Shown here: positions 40,915 through 51,380 of the stretch, piece after piece
How positions within the stretch are numbered: position 1 is the first letter of the stretch
Layout of the letters: each line of letters opens with the position of its first letter
DNA from: Bacillus sp. P14.5
GTDB lineage: Bacteria; Bacillota; Bacilli; Bacillales; Bacillaceae_B
Assembly (NCBI RefSeq): GCF_003316765.1
Contig: NZ_NIJF01000113.1
Location: 1 to 64,000 of the forward strand
Direction: 5' to 3'
Length of the DNA: 64,000 bases
The notes under the pieces: generated by a model
Databases searched by the model: none
The model's input: only the letters and a program-made list of their open reading frames with translations
What the model was told of the DNA's origin: nothing
Translations under genes and position numbers: made by a program

Positions 40915-40971
40915 TACACTCTTCCTTTCAAAAACCATTTAGTGAAAAATAGTGTTATTTATCTTTTCATT

Positions 40972-41031
40972 CCCAGAAGGTTACAAAAATCTATTTTGTA
41001 TAGTAGAAATAGATTACTGTAACCTTCTGGG
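40972..41031. repeat. long imperfect palindrome between yjbK and yjbL
   Basis: CCCAGAAGGTTACA at the left and TGTAACCTTCTGGG at the right are a perfect 14-bp inverted pair, continued inwards by ATCTATTT and AAATAGAT. The loop is about 10 bases. It sits upstream of both divergent genes, so it is not an ordinary terminator. A decayed type 1 remnant (GGAGCGCCTGTAACGGGAATC) lies at about 41040-41100. Confidence 0.85.
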
Positions 41032-41263
41032 ATCATTGGCTGCAGCGGAATACGTTGGATACACATGGGCAGCAAGGCTGGAGCGCCTGTAACGGGAATC
41101 AAAATACCTTAAGGTGCAGCAAAGTCTTAATAGACAGATACAAGGTCCTTGCTTCCATATACATTATCTCCTTCTACGGGGCTGACTTCAATCTTTAGAT
41201 GGCAAGGGGGGGAATGTGTTAAAATAGGAGGCATAAAGCATTGAAAGGAGCATCACATATCAT

Positions 41264-41644
41264 ATGAGAAAAAATATATATTTAACGAGAGCTGAACTTC
41301 TTGAAGAAAAATTAATCTTACATAGCAGCGAAAGATTTAGCGAACAACATTTAAAACCCGCAGGTCAGGTGATTGTGGACTCAGATAATTATTCATTCGT
41401 ATATCTGGCCGAATCTGATGAGGATTATGTATTGCTGCACATTCAAGAGGGATGTTGGACTGCCTTAAAGGAAGGATTTAAACAGAATATACCTGTAGTT
41501 GCAAACCTTGGAGAAACGACCTTCGAATTAGAAGGACTTCACCATGAATTGGACTACCTGATTGAAAACATAGAAGGCAACAGCAATTACGGAGATGAAA
41601 TGGTCAAGAAAGTGGAATCAGTCTTTTTAGAAAAGGCTGAGTAG
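41264..41644 (+). CDS. yjbL: UPF0738 family protein (YjbL-like)
   Basis: A 126-residue soluble acidic protein beginning MRKNIYLTRAELLEEKLILH, matching YjbL (UPF0738). AAAGGAG lies about 11 bases before the ATG. It stands between yjbK and the alarmone synthetase gene as in B. subtilis. Function unknown. Confidence 0.83.
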   Translation: MRKNIYLTRAELLEEKLILHSSERFSEQHLKPAGQVIVDSDNYSFVYLAESDEDYVLLHIQEGCWTALKEGFKQNIPVVANLGETTFELEGLHHELDYLIENIEGNSNYGDEMVKKVESVFLEKAE

Positions 41645-41860
41645 GCAGGGACAAAAGTAGAGGCGGTAAGGTTTGAACAGCTATCAGTCTGATTTACCGC
41701 ATTAGATTAAACATGCAGAGCATTAAGGATTTTCCTCTGCTGCAAAAATGAGATTAACATTGTGTAAGAAAAAATGGGTTATCAGGAACTGCTTTCAAGG
41801 TTGGATTGAAGAGAACGAGAACTTTTCTAAAAGAAGGTTCTATTCAAAAGACTTTTTTAA

Positions 41861-42048
41861 GGATGTTTTCGTAAACTCTGTTGCTATATAATATGAACTT
41901 CGTAAGTTAACGCCATTATTCACAGGATATATTTTGGTAAGCAAGAAACAAAGAGCTGCTTCCACGTTTAGAGAGAAAAATCTTTGTATCAGGGGAGAAT
42001 CCAGCACTGTGGATATTTACAAAAGCAACAATAAATGAGAAACCAGTC
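41861..42048 (+). repeat. type 2 terminal-inverted-repeat element
   Basis: Left end GGATGTTTTCGTAAACTCTG then TTGCTAT; right end AAAAGCAACAATAAATGAG then AAACCAGTC. The interior AAAGAGCTGCTTCCACG resembles other copies. The preceding sequence at 41645-41670 (GCAGGGACAAAAGTAGAGG) is a fragment of the composite repeat end. Confidence 0.75.
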
Positions 42049-42115
42049 TATTTAAGAGGCTTTTTCTATTTTTGCTTTAGAATGCGTTTTTACCTTCGTT
42101 CCCCTTAATGTAGGA

Positions 42116-42236
42116 GGATTGGAGCGGAAGGCGTACGATCTCCTGCGGGAGTAGCGGGACAGGTGAGACCCCGCAGGCGCAGCCGAGGAGGCTCACCGCC
42201 CGCCCCGCGGAGTCGTCCGCCTGGAGCGGAGATCCA
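42116..42236 (+). repeat. type 1 GC-rich element
   Basis: A full-length copy, GGATTGGAGCGGAAGGCG to CTGGAGCGGAGATCC, with TTTTAAAACAGTCCCGGCC after it as a weak type-2-like end. No gene is supported in 41645-42349. Confidence 0.85.
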
Positions 42237-42349
42237 CTAGTTTTAAAACAGTCCCGGCCTTTCTGAAAAGAGTGTAATAGAAAGATAAGACTTTCATGAG
42301 CATCTTTTTAACATAATCTGATAAGCCATCGTAAGAAGAGGTGAATGTA

Positions 42350-43000
42350 GTGAATCATTGGGAACAGTTTTTGGGACCTTATAAACAGGCTGTAGATGAG
42401 CTGAAGATCAAACTTAAAGGGATGAGGGGTCTCTATGAACTGGAGCGGACGCATTCCCCTATTGAGTTTGTGACGGGAAGGGTCAAACCCATTGCCAGTA
42501 TATTGGATAAAGCGAACGAAAAGGGGATTCCCCTGGATAAGCTTGGTGCTGAAATGCAAGATATTGCCGGGATGCGGTTAATGTGCCAATTTGTTGAGGA
42601 TATCCATGCTGTTGTGAACCTATTAAGGGCGAGAAACGATTTTCGCATAGTAGAAGAAAGGGACTATATATCGCACAAAAAACCGAGTGGATATCGTTCT
42701 TACCATGTTGTAATCGAGTATCCCGTCCAGATGGTCCATGAGGAAAAAATCATTCTCGCTGAAATTCAAATTCGGACACTGGCGATGAATTTTTGGGCTA
42801 CAATTGAGCATTCTCTTAATTATAAATACCGCGGCCAGTTTCCAGATGAAATCAGAACGAGACTGATGAGAGCCGCTGAAGCTGCATTCAGGCTGGATGA
42901 GGAAATGTCCCTCATCAGGGAAGAAATCCAGGAAGCTCAAAGATTCTTCTCTAATAAGAAAGATCAGGACGAAAAAAGCCGGAAACCTAAAGGGCAATAA
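42350..43000 (+). CDS. yjbM: small alarmone synthetase (SasB/RelQ, YjbM)
   Basis: A 216-residue GTP pyrophosphokinase with only the synthetase domain: SPIEFVTGRVKPIASIL, GYRSYH and EIQIRTLAMNFWATIEH are all present and no HD hydrolase domain exists. It makes (p)ppGpp from GTP/GDP and ATP. GTG 42350 was preferred because GAGG is 8 bases upstream and the N-terminus then fits YjbM; GTG 42341 would overlap the site. It is followed by NAD kinase and the pseudouridine synthase in one unit. Confidence 0.92.
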   Translation: MNHWEQFLGPYKQAVDELKIKLKGMRGLYELERTHSPIEFVTGRVKPIASILDKANEKGIPLDKLGAEMQDIAGMRLMCQFVEDIHAVVNLLRARNDFRIVEERDYISHKKPSGYRSYHVVIEYPVQMVHEEKIILAEIQIRTLAMNFWATIEHSLNYKYRGQFPDEIRTRLMRAAEAAFRLDEEMSLIREEIQEAQRFFSNKKDQDEKSRKPKGQ

Positions 43001-43052
43001 GTTTCGGCCTTGAGGGAGAGGGAAAAGAATCTAAAAAAAGGGTGTAGCCAAT

Positions 43053-43850
43053 ATGAAATTTGCAATCACTTCTAAAGGAGATCCAAAGTCGAATACACTG
43101 ATGCACAAAATGCGTACGTATCTTCAGGATTTTGAGTTGGTGTATGACGAAGAAGAACCGGATATCGTCATTTCAGTCGGTGGTGACGGTACACTTTTGT
43201 ATGCATTTCACCGTTATAGTTCAAGACTTGATAAGACCGCTTTTGTTGGAGTACATACTGGACATCTTGGATTCTATGCCGACTGGGTGCCTGAGGAAAT
43301 TGAAAAGCTTGTCATCGCTATAGCGAAAACACCTTACCAGATTATTGAATATCCTCTTCTGGAAACGATCATCCGTTATCAAAATGGCGGAAAGGAAACA
43401 CGATATCTGGGATTGAATGAATCGACAGTGAAAAGTGTGGAAGGGACTCTGGTAATGGACGTTGAGATACGAGGTCAGCACTTTGAACGATTCCGGGGAG
43501 ACGGCCTTTGCCTGTCTACACCATCGGGCAGTACCGCATATAATAAAGCTTTAGCCGGAGCCATACTGCATCCCTCGATTCCTGCCATACAGCTTGCTGA
43601 AATGGCTTCCATTAACAATCGGGTATTCAGGACAATCGGTTCTCCTTTGATTTTGCCGGCACATCATACATGCATGCTTAAACCAGTCAATGTACCTGAT
43701 TTCATGATTACGATTGATCACCTGACGCTTCTGCATAAAGATGTTAAATCGATTCAATACAGGGTTGCTGATGAAAAAATCCGCTTTGCGAGATTCCGGC
43801 CGTTTCCTTTCTGGAAAAGAGTCAGGGACTCCTTCATCGCTGATGATTGA
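43053..43850 (+). CDS. nadK: NAD kinase
   Basis: A 265-residue NAD kinase with the signature GGDGT at 43-47, the LNESTVKS stretch and [11 protein letters not shown] substrate loop. It phosphorylates NAD to NADP in the cytosol. AAAGGGTG precedes the ATG. The next gene starts 6 bases after its stop. Confidence 0.94.
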   Translation: MKFAITSKGDPKSNTLMHKMRTYLQDFELVYDEEEPDIVISVGGDGTLLYAFHRYSSRLDKTAFVGVHTGHLGFYADWVPEEIEKLVIAIAKTPYQIIEYPLLETIIRYQNGGKETRYLGLNESTVKSVEGTLVMDVEIRGQHFERFRGDGLCLSTPSGSTAYNKALAGAILHPSIPAIQLAEMASINNRVFRTIGSPLILPAHHTCMLKPVNVPDFMITIDHLTLLHKDVKSIQYRVADEKIRFARFRPFPFWKRVRDSFIADD

Positions 43851-43856
43851 TAACAT

Positions 43857-44750
43857 ATGATCAGGTACAAAATGGAATGGAGCATTTCGCATAATGAAGC
43901 AGGAAAAGATATTAAAACATTCCTGAATGATAAGGATATTTCAAAAAGAATGCTGACAGATATCAAATATGCAGGCGGAAAGATCATGGTGAATCAGAAA
44001 GAGGCCACTGTCCGTCATGGACTTAAGCCTGGGGATCATTTGCTTGTTGTCTTTCCTCCGGAGCCTAAAAGCGCCGCTTTAAGTCCGGAAGACCTTCAGT
44101 TGGATATCATTTATGAGGATAAAGATGTATTGGTGGTCAATAAACCTTCCGGCATGAGTACGATTCCTTCAAGGGAACATCCTGCCGGAAGCCTTGCCAA
44201 TGGTCTGCACGGGTATTATTTAAAAAAGGATATAGGTTCTGCGATTCATATAGTCACCAGGCTTGACAGGGATACTTCGGGACTTGTTTTGATCGCCAAG
44301 CATCGGCACATCCATCACTTAATGAGCCTGCAGCAGAGAAAAAGAGAAATCAAGAGATCATACCAAGCTTTTGCACAAGGTCATTTTTTGCAGGTGGAAG
44401 GAACGATAAATGAACCCATCGGAAGAAAAGAAACCTCGATAATTGAAAGGGAAGTAAGGCAGGATGGAAAGCCTGCGGTTACTTACTTTACCGTCATTAA
44501 TCAGTTTGAAGGTTTTGCCCACCTCTCCTTAGTATTGGGAACGGGGAGGACTCATCAAATCCGGGTTCATATGTCATATACAGGTCATCCGCTGCTGGGG
44601 GATACCTTATATGGAGGAAATGCTGAAGAAATCCAGAGGCAGGCCCTGCATTGCTTTTCCCTTTCTTTCTTTCATCCGATGACCCATGAGCAGCTTCATT
44701 TTGAAGTTCCGCTGCCTGAAGATATGAAAAGTCTGCTCAGAGACACATAG
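43857..44750 (+). CDS. yjbO: RluA/RluD family pseudouridine synthase (YjbO-like)
   Basis: A 297-residue RluA-type enzyme. The catalytic aspartate is in TRLDRDTSGL, preceded by the S4-like N-terminal region (ISKRMLTDIKYAGGKIMVN), and GTGRTHQIRVH follows. It should convert a uridine of rRNA or tRNA to pseudouridine; the target is not readable from sequence. The start has no strong ribosome site and may depend on coupling from nadK. ATG 43872 is an alternative. Confidence 0.88.
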   Translation: MIRYKMEWSISHNEAGKDIKTFLNDKDISKRMLTDIKYAGGKIMVNQKEATVRHGLKPGDHLLVVFPPEPKSAALSPEDLQLDIIYEDKDVLVVNKPSGMSTIPSREHPAGSLANGLHGYYLKKDIGSAIHIVTRLDRDTSGLVLIAKHRHIHHLMSLQQRKREIKRSYQAFAQGHFLQVEGTINEPIGRKETSIIEREVRQDGKPAVTYFTVINQFEGFAHLSLVLGTGRTHQIRVHMSYTGHPLLGDTLYGGNAEEIQRQALHCFSLSFFHPMTHEQLHFEVPLPEDMKSLLRDT

Positions 44751-44785
44751 AACAAGCCGGCTGTATGTACAGCCGGCTTGTTCTT
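44749..44785 (+). terminator. intrinsic terminator of yjbM-nadK-yjbO
   Basis: GAACAAGCCGGCTGTA and TACAGCCGGCTTGTTC pair almost perfectly, then TTT. Confidence 0.92.
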
Positions 44786-44919
44786 TAACGGTCCTATGCC
44801 GGGTGGCCAGCGAGTATATAGCGGGGTATAGAAATCTTCCTTCGAGAGGGATAAGCAGGTTTCCCTGACGCTTCTTACCATTCAAGCAGGCGGTTTACCT
44901 GTGAAGGACATGTATTTAA

Positions 44920-45125
44920 TCTAAAATAAGCGAAATTTCTCCGGCTAAGCTGCAAAATTGGCTTCCATATGAGGTAGATTAGCGGAATTTTTCCGCTTGA
45001 GTACAGCTGATGGACCATTTTCTACATCTTTTTAGCAAATAAGCGGAATCTCTCCGCTTAATTTAGCTGTTTTTGGTACCCTTTTTAAAAATAAGCGGAA
45101 TTTCTTCCCTTATTTCTTAAAAATT
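44920..45125. repeat. four short palindromes TAAGCGGAAT..TCCGCTTA
   Basis: AAGCGGAATCTCTCCGCTTA and three variants recur about every 55-60 bases with unrelated AT-rich spacers. No ORF. The remainder of 44751-45342 holds only the terminator above and a small hairpin (ACCACCAGTTC with GTGGTGGTTTT region, about 45205-45240). Confidence 0.75.
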
Positions 45126-45342
45126 TTTCATTGGGGATAAGTTGCTGATGAAATCAATCAGCGGGTCTTTTTGCGCTAAGCCGGTAAGAGGGGATTCAAG
45201 CCGCAGAGCAAACCACCAGTTCTCACTGGTGGTTTTGATTTTGCAATTTGGAGGTTAGGAAGATTACTCTTGGCTTCCATACTGGAAGAGCAGGGAGACC
45301 CTATGTTTATCTTAGTATGCGCTGAACGGGCTCTCCATGTTC

Positions 45343-46089
45343 TTATTTATCAGGGTTAACATCACGAAATTTTTCTGCCGTATAAGGCATGCTCGATTTT
45401 ACGCTTTCAGTTGTCATCTCCGGGTATGAAAAGGAGGAAAGCTTTCCGCCGAATACGGCACCGGTATCAATGTTATAGGTCCGGTTAATGTTTCTCACTT
45501 CAGAAAATGGTGTATGTCCATACACAATATAGGCTTCCCCTTTATAATCGAATGCCCAGTCCCTTCTGACAGGAGTGCCGTCTTCGTTAGTTTCTCCTGT
45601 GATGTCTCCATACAGGACGAACGTTTTAACCTTCTTATTTTGCTTGCCAATGAGTTCCTCTTTGATTCCGGCATGGGCAATAATTAAATTCCCTGAATCA
45701 AGCTGTTGATAGAGTGGTGCATTTTCATATAGCTCAATGAACATCTTCTTGTATCGTGCCATTTCTTTTTCCGTAAGCCTGCCTAATTCCTCAATGGTTG
45801 TTTCAAGGCCATGGAGAATCTTGACCTTGTTCCCCAGAAAGTAGCGGTACAGCTTATTGCAGTGATTCCCCGGAACATAGTAAGCCAGTTTATTTTTCAC
45901 CAGCTTCCAAACCGTTTCAATCACTTTCAGGGAGTTGGGACCGCGGTCTGTTAAGTCTCCCACAAATCCAAGCAGTCTGCCATCAGGGTGGATCGGAATC
46001 CCTGAATTCCACTGGTATCCAAGCTTGCCCGTCAACTCTTTAAATTCGTCAAAACAACCATGGATATCACCGATAATATCTATTTTCAT
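45343..46089 (-). CDS. prpE: bis(5'-nucleosyl)-tetraphosphatase PrpE
   Basis: A 248-residue metallophosphoesterase with GDIHGC, GDLTDRG, GNHC and the later histidines in IAHAGI and VYGHTP. PrpE hydrolyses Ap4A-type nucleotides and has been linked to spore germination in B. subtilis. The ATG has GGAGAGG upstream on the minus strand. It is convergent with yjbO, as in B. subtilis. Confidence 0.92.
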   Translation of the reverse strand: MKIDIIGDIHGCFDEFKELTGKLGYQWNSGIPIHPDGRLLGFVGDLTDRGPNSLKVIETVWKLVKNKLAYYVPGNHCNKLYRYFLGNKVKILHGLETTIEELGRLTEKEMARYKKMFIELYENAPLYQQLDSGNLIIAHAGIKEELIGKQNKKVKTFVLYGDITGETNEDGTPVRRDWAFDYKGEAYIVYGHTPFSEVRNINRTYNIDTGAVFGGKLSSFSYPEMTTESVKSSMPYTAEKFRDVNPDK

Positions 46090-46429
46090 AAGTCCTCTCC
46101 TTTCTATAAAAACAAAAGTAAATAATATTTTTAATTCAGCGAATAATCTTTTAGGGGAGACATTTTTTTTAGAATTTGCTAGTATAATTAGGACTGCTTT
46201 AGTGACCTTAAAGGATTATAGTTCAGGAGTACACACACAGAGGTGTGCCTGCTCCTCTTATAATAATTCTCTTTTCCTATATTTTTAAACGGCACTTTTC
46301 TTTTTTATTCCTATAAAGAAAGTATACTGAAGCTTCATGCTAAAATAGCAGTATTCGTATAGATTGCTGCTCTCGGTAAAATCCTAAGAGCCTGATTTCA
46401 CCCCTGGATACTATGAGGTTTCTCTCCAA

Positions 46430-46690
46430 ATGGCGTGGACCGCTCTTTTCGCAAAGAGTGCGGCTATTGAGAATTAATGGATTTCCGCTCCAGGCGAACG
46501 ACTCCGCGCGGCTGGCCGCGGGAATTGGATTCATGGTTGCGTTCCAGTGGGTATGTTACCTGGGTCTCACCTGTACCGCTAGTCCCGCAGGAGATCGTAC
46601 GCTTTCCGCTTCAATCCCCTGCGTAAAGGGGGAATGAAGGTAAAATCGTATTCTAAAGCAACAACTATTTAGAAATAAGCTCTAAATGGG
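46430..46690 (-). repeat. type 1 element (reverse) inside type-2-like ends
   Basis: Type 1 sequence on the minus strand spans 46478-46617 (TGGATTTCCGCTCCAGG to CCGCTTCAATCC). Its middle carries ACATACCCACTGGAACG, the same small insert as in the 29.4-kb copy. GACCGCTCTTTTCGCAAAG and AAAGCAACAACTATTTAG act as outer ends. Type 2 fragments continue to about 46795 and before it to about 46350; no gene is supported in 46090-46846. Confidence 0.8.
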
Positions 46691-46846
46691 GAGTAGCTCT
46701 TTTCTTCTTGCTTACCAGAATATTTCTGATGAGTAATAGCGCTATCTTACGAAGTTCGTATATAATAGCAGCAAAGTTTAAGAAAATAGCCTTTAAAATA
46801 GACACTTTAAAATAAACATTGAAACCGCAAGAAGGAGGGTATGCCG

Positions 46847-48223
46847 ATGGCGGCAGAAAACCAAGATAAAAGAGAAGTCCAGCTCGATGAAGAGTACTTG
46901 ACCTCGGCCCTTCTAAATGAACAGATGGAGATCTTCCGAAAAGAATTTAATTCACTCCACTCGTATGACCAAGCAAAGTACTTTGAAAGAATAGATGATG
47001 CTCTGCGGTTAAAGATGTATCATTATTTATCGCCAGAAGAAATGGCTGAGTTATTCGAAAGCCTTGACAAAGACGAAACAGAGTATCAGGATATACTCTC
47101 CGAAATGAATCCGGCCTATGCTGCGGACATGCTGTCTAACATGTATGCCGATGATGCTGTCGATGTGCTCAATGAACTGGATAAAGACCAGGTGGCAAGT
47201 TACCTGACCATCATGAATGATGAATCTGCCAGGGAAATAAAAGAACTCCTTCATTATGAGGAATATACCGCGGGAAGCATCATGACCACCGAGTTTGTAG
47301 CAATATCGGCTAACCAGACGGTCCGTTCTGCCATGACGATTTTGAAGAATGAGGCACCTAATGCAGAAACCATTTATTATATCTTTGTGGTTGATGAATT
47401 CAGAAGGCTGGCAGGAGTCATCTCCCTGCGTGACTTGATCATCAGTGATGATGAAATGATGATTGCCGAGATCATGAGTGACCGGGTGGTATCGGTATCA
47501 GTTGGAGAAGATCAAGAGGCTGTCGCCAGAAAAATGAGAGACTATAATTTCCTGGCCCTGCCTGTTGTTGATTTTCAGTATCATCTCCTGGGAATCATTA
47601 CTGTTGATGACATCATTGACGTCATTGATGAAGAAGCTTCAGATGACTACTCTAAGCTTGCAGGTATATCAGATGTGGATACCGTGGACCGTAATCCGTT
47701 CACTGCCGCAAAGAAGCGGCTGCCATGGCTGATAGCATTGTTATTTCTGGGAATGTTCACAGCGAGTCTGATAGGAAGGTTTGAAGAGACTCTTGATAAG
47801 GTAGCCATATTGGCTGTATTCATTCCATTGATTGCCGGAATGGCAGGAAATACGGGGACACAGGCACTCGCAGTGGCCGTCCGGGGGATTGCCACCGGTG
47901 ATTTGGAGGAAGAAAGCAAATGGAAGCTGGTGGTCCGTGAAGCTGGTACAGGATTAATCACCGGAACGGTTTGTGGAATAGTTGTGATGTTTACTGTATA
48001 CGTATGGAAAGGACAATTGTTTTTAGGATTTCTTGTCGGTATTTCCATCATGGTTTCCTTAATTGTGGCCACATTGGCAGGGTCGCTTGTGCCGCTTCTG
48101 ATGCACAAACTAAAAGTGGATCCTGCGGTGGCTTCCGGGCCGTTTATCACCACTATAAATGACATTATCAGTATCATGATTTATTTTGGCATGGCAACGC
48201 TATTCATGAACTATTTAGTATAG
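46847..48223 (+). CDS. mgtE: magnesium transporter MgtE
   Basis: A 458-residue MgtE: N-terminal helical superfamily domain, two CBS domains (about 135-255, including AGSIMTTEFVAIS and SDRVVSVSVGEDQ), and five C-terminal membrane helices (PWLIALLFLGMFTASLIG, VAILAVFIPLIAGMAGNTG). The channel motif PLIAGMAGNTG is intact. Mg2+ binding to the cytosolic part gates it. ATG 46847 lies 8 bases after GGAGG; ATG 46841 is too close. No M-box is visible upstream. Confidence 0.9.
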   Translation: MAAENQDKREVQLDEEYLTSALLNEQMEIFRKEFNSLHSYDQAKYFERIDDALRLKMYHYLSPEEMAELFESLDKDETEYQDILSEMNPAYAADMLSNMYADDAVDVLNELDKDQVASYLTIMNDESAREIKELLHYEEYTAGSIMTTEFVAISANQTVRSAMTILKNEAPNAETIYYIFVVDEFRRLAGVISLRDLIISDDEMMIAEIMSDRVVSVSVGEDQEAVARKMRDYNFLALPVVDFQYHLLGIITVDDIIDVIDEEASDDYSKLAGISDVDTVDRNPFTAAKKRLPWLIALLFLGMFTASLIGRFEETLDKVAILAVFIPLIAGMAGNTGTQALAVAVRGIATGDLEEESKWKLVVREAGTGLITGTVCGIVVMFTVYVWKGQLFLGFLVGISIMVSLIVATLAGSLVPLLMHKLKVDPAVASGPFITTINDIISIMIYFGMATLFMNYLV

Positions 48224-48239
48224 AAGAGGAGGAAAGGGT

Positions 48240-50101
48240 ATGGAACATGGTGCATCAGTGGCTTCACTGGTCATTGTAATTCTTGCGGCATTCATTACGC
48301 CAATATTGCTTCATAGATTGAAGCTTAACTTTATTCCAGTGGTAATTGCAGAGATCATAGTCGGCCTTATTATCGGCAGGAGTGGTTTTGACCTCGTCCA
48401 ACAGGACATGTGGCTGGAAACACTGTCAACTCTGGGCTTTATATTTCTTATGTTTTTAAGTGGGCTGGAAATTGATTTTTCTGCTTTTTCGAATGATGGA
48501 AAGAAAAACAGGTCCTTCCAAGCGGGAAACCAGAACCGAACAGGCTTAAGGTTTCAATGTGGATTTTCGCAGGAATCTTTTTTGTTTCGCTGGGATTATC
48601 ATATTTATTCGTTTTGGCAGGCTTGATTGATAATGCCTTCCTGATGACGCTTATCATCTCAACGATTTCACTCGGGGTTGTAGTACCCACTCTAAAGGAA
48701 GCACATATCATGAAAAGCGGCATAGGCCAGATCATCTTGCTGGTAGCCGTGATTGCCGATTTGGTGACGATGATTCTGCTTGCCGTATTTGTCTCACTGT
48801 ATGGTGAAGGTCATGGCAACATGTGGCTGCTGCTTCTGTTGTTTGGTGCGGGAGTTCTATTATACTTCCTGGCAAAACGATTTAAAAATAATGCCTTAAT
48901 GAAGACATTATCCACCGGAACGACCCAAATAGGCACAAGGGCTATTTTTACACTGATCATCTTGCTCGTCGCAGTATCTGAATCGGTTGGTGCAGAAAAC
49001 ATCCTTGGAGCGTTCCTCGCAGGGGTGCTGGTGTCCCTGCTTTCTCCTAACCAGGAAATGGTTCACAGGCTCGATTCATTCGGCTATGGGTTCCTCATTC
49101 CGATTTTCTTTGTAATGGTTGGGGTAGAACTTGAACTTTGGTCATTGTTGAGTGACCCTAAAATGCTTATTTTGATTCCATTGCTGATGCTGGCGTTTCT
49201 GTTGTCAAAGCTTCTGCCAGTCTTCCTTTTAAGGAAATGGTATGATAACAAAACGACGATTGCTTCGGCATTCCTGTTAACATCGACGCTGTCATTAGTC
49301 ATCGCTGCTGCCAAAATAGCAGAGCGCATGGAAATCATCACCGCGCAAATGAGCGGTACATTAATATTGGTAGCCGTTATTACTTGTCTGGTTACTCCGA
49401 TAGTGTTTAAAAAGCTTTTCCCTAAAGAAGCGAGTGGGGAAAAGCAAATTAAAGTTTCTTTCCTTGGTGCCAACCAGATGACTCTTCCTGTGTCCAGGGA
49501 ATTGAAGTCATCCCTATATGTGCCGGTGCTGTATCATACAAGACAGGACAAATCGAACAAAAGTATTTCCGACTCTTTGTTTGAGATAAATGAAATGGAT
49601 AATTTTGAATTGAAAACAATTGAGGAAAATAATGTTTTTGACACAGATATCATCGTCATTTCGACAGGTGATGAAGACCAGAATGCAACACTGGCAATTG
49701 CTGCAAAAGAGTCGGGAATCGATCGCGTAATCGTTCGGGTGGAAAGCCCTGATTTGGAAGAGATGCTGAGAGAGCACGACATAGAGGTATTCTCAGTCAT
49801 GCTTTCTACAAAGGCTTTGCTGAAAGCTCTTATTGAGTCTCCTTCCGTAATGAACATCTTTACTAATCAGGAAACATCACTGTATGAAATCAAAATGATG
49901 AACATCCAGTTTGAAGGTATGACCTTAAGGGAATTTCCTTTTACCGGGGACGTCATCTTTGTCCGTATTTTCAGAGGAAAAGATTCGATCGTCCCTCATG
50001 GTGATACAGAATTACACATGAATGACCGATTAATTGTAACAGGTTCAAAAGAATATGTAGATGAACTGAAGCGTGAGTTGGAATTTTGTGAGTATTGCTG
50101 A
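48240..50101 (+). pseudogene. yjbQ: CPA2 monovalent cation/proton antiporter (YjbQ-like), frameshifted
   Basis: The first frame has three hydrophobic helices (MEHGASVASLVIVILAAFIT, IIVGLIIGRSG, LGFIFLMFLSGLEID) and stops at 48626. The second (PEPNRLKVSMWIFAGIFF on to 50101) holds the rest of the CPA2 transporter and a C-terminal TrkA-N plus TrkA-C regulatory region (GDEDQNATLAIAAKESGIDR). One extra A in the five-A run at 48504-48508 unites them in a protein of about 620 residues. It would exchange Na+ or K+ for H+ across the membrane. Position after prpE matches yjbQ. It follows mgtE by 17 bases. Confidence 0.83.
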
Positions 50102-50243
50102 TTGAGAATGAAGATATACAAGGGAATGTACTGGTAAGGGAAAAAAGCAACTATTATAGAAGAAAAAGAGGGCGGAACCAATTATGGTTTCGTCCTCTTC
50201 TTTGGTTGATTTCTAAAGTGCATTTATTTTTTGTTCCAATTAC

Positions 50244-50290
50244 TTTCTTTCCTGAAAGAAATGGGATAAAATTAGTATCAGGTACTAATA
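50244..50290 (+). promoter_or_regulatory. fabI promoter with FapR operator
   Basis: TTTCTT, 17 bases, TAAAAT (50267-50272) overlaps TTAGTATCAGGTACTAA (50272-50288), a near-perfect palindrome matching the FapR operator. The layout is the same as that before fabH. Confidence 0.88.
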
Positions 50291-50317
50291 ACATGTATTA
50301 ATTTAAGGAGGATTTAT

Positions 50318-51091
50318 ATGACTCTTTCATTGCAAGGAAAAACATATGTAGTAATGGGTGTAGCGAATAAACGAAGTATCGCCTGGGGGATAGCAAGAAG
50401 CCTTCATCAGGCTGGAGCGAGATTGATTTTTACATATGCAAGCGAGAGATTCGAAAAGAGTGTCAAGGATCTGGCGGGGACACTTGAAGGCAGCGATAAC
50501 CTTTTCCTTCAATGTGATGTAACTGATGATCAGGATATCGAAAAATGCTTCCAGACAATTAAGGAAGAAGCGGGCGCCATCCATGGCATTGCGCATTGTG
50601 TCGCATTTGCTAAAAAAGAAGAATTAGCCGGTGATTACATGAACACAACAAGGGATGGCTTCCTGCTGGCCCACAACATCAGTTCATATTCACTCACTGC
50701 TGTGGCGAAAGCAGCGAAAGACCTTATGACTGAAGGCGGCAGCATTGTAACGCTAACGTATCTTGGCGGAGAGCGTGTTCTCGAAAATTATAATGTCATG
50801 GGCGTAGCCAAAGCTTCTCTTGAAGCAAGTGTCAAATATCTTGCTAGTGATCTTGGAAAGTCAGGTGTCCGTGTCAATGCTATTTCGGCTGGTCCCATCA
50901 GAACTCTTTCTGCAAAAGGTGTAGGTGATTTCAATACAATCCTGAAAGAAATTGAAGAGAGAGCTCCGCTCCGCAGAAATACGACACAAGAAGAAGTAGG
51001 GGATGCAGCTGTATTCCTATTCAGCGATATGAGCCGCGGAATCACAGGAGAAAACATTCATGTAGATTCAGGATATCATGTACTTGGTTAA
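50318..51091 (+). CDS. fabI: enoyl-[acyl-carrier-protein] reductase FabI
   Basis: A 257-residue short-chain dehydrogenase-type enoyl reductase with the FabI tyrosine-lysine pair Tyr158 and Lys165 in NYNVMGVAKAS and cofactor loop GVANKRSIAWGIA. It performs the last reduction in fatty acid elongation and is the triclosan target in relatives. AAGGAGG precedes the ATG. A terminator follows, so it is monocistronic. Confidence 0.95.
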   Translation: MTLSLQGKTYVVMGVANKRSIAWGIARSLHQAGARLIFTYASERFEKSVKDLAGTLEGSDNLFLQCDVTDDQDIEKCFQTIKEEAGAIHGIAHCVAFAKKEELAGDYMNTTRDGFLLAHNISSYSLTAVAKAAKDLMTEGGSIVTLTYLGGERVLENYNVMGVAKASLEASVKYLASDLGKSGVRVNAISAGPIRTLSAKGVGDFNTILKEIEERAPLRRNTTQEEVGDAAVFLFSDMSRGITGENIHVDSGYHVLG

Positions 51092-51112
51092 CAAACAGTA
51101 AACGAATGACTA

Positions 51113-51147
51113 AAAAGTTCAAAGGCAGCCGCTTTTGAACTTTTTTA
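51113..51147 (+). terminator. intrinsic terminator of fabI
   Basis: AAAAGTTCAAA and TTTGAACTTTT pair around GGCAGCCGC, followed by a T-run. Confidence 0.85.
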
Positions 51148-51319
51148 TTGTTTAAGAACAATTAAAATCCTGTGTTAACACTTTCCTTACGCAATCCTTG
51201 CCCAGATTCAGCGGCAGTATCTCGTAATATTAGCCCGCGGGGAATTAGCAATTAGCATGCCGCTAACTCTATTGTTTTTTTTGATGGAAGCCGCAATAAA
51301 ATAATTTGGAAACATTCAA

Positions 51320-51352
51320 GAAACCTATAGGCATTTGCTGCATACATTGTAA
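51320..51352 (+). promoter_or_regulatory. probable mother-cell sigma promoter of cotO
   Basis: CATACATTGTA resembles the -10 used by sigma-E/sigma-K (CATACANT, CATANNNTA), with AC about 16 bases upstream as a sigma-K-like -35 core. It lies about 30 bases before the cotO start. Confidence 0.5.
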
Positions 51353-51380
51353 AAGGAATGAACCACGGGAGGTGCAGCTC

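Noticed and set aside
46090-46846. Mg2+ riboswitch (M-box) upstream of mgtE
   Set aside because: The gap is filled by type 1 and type 2 repeats; I could not find M-box core features.
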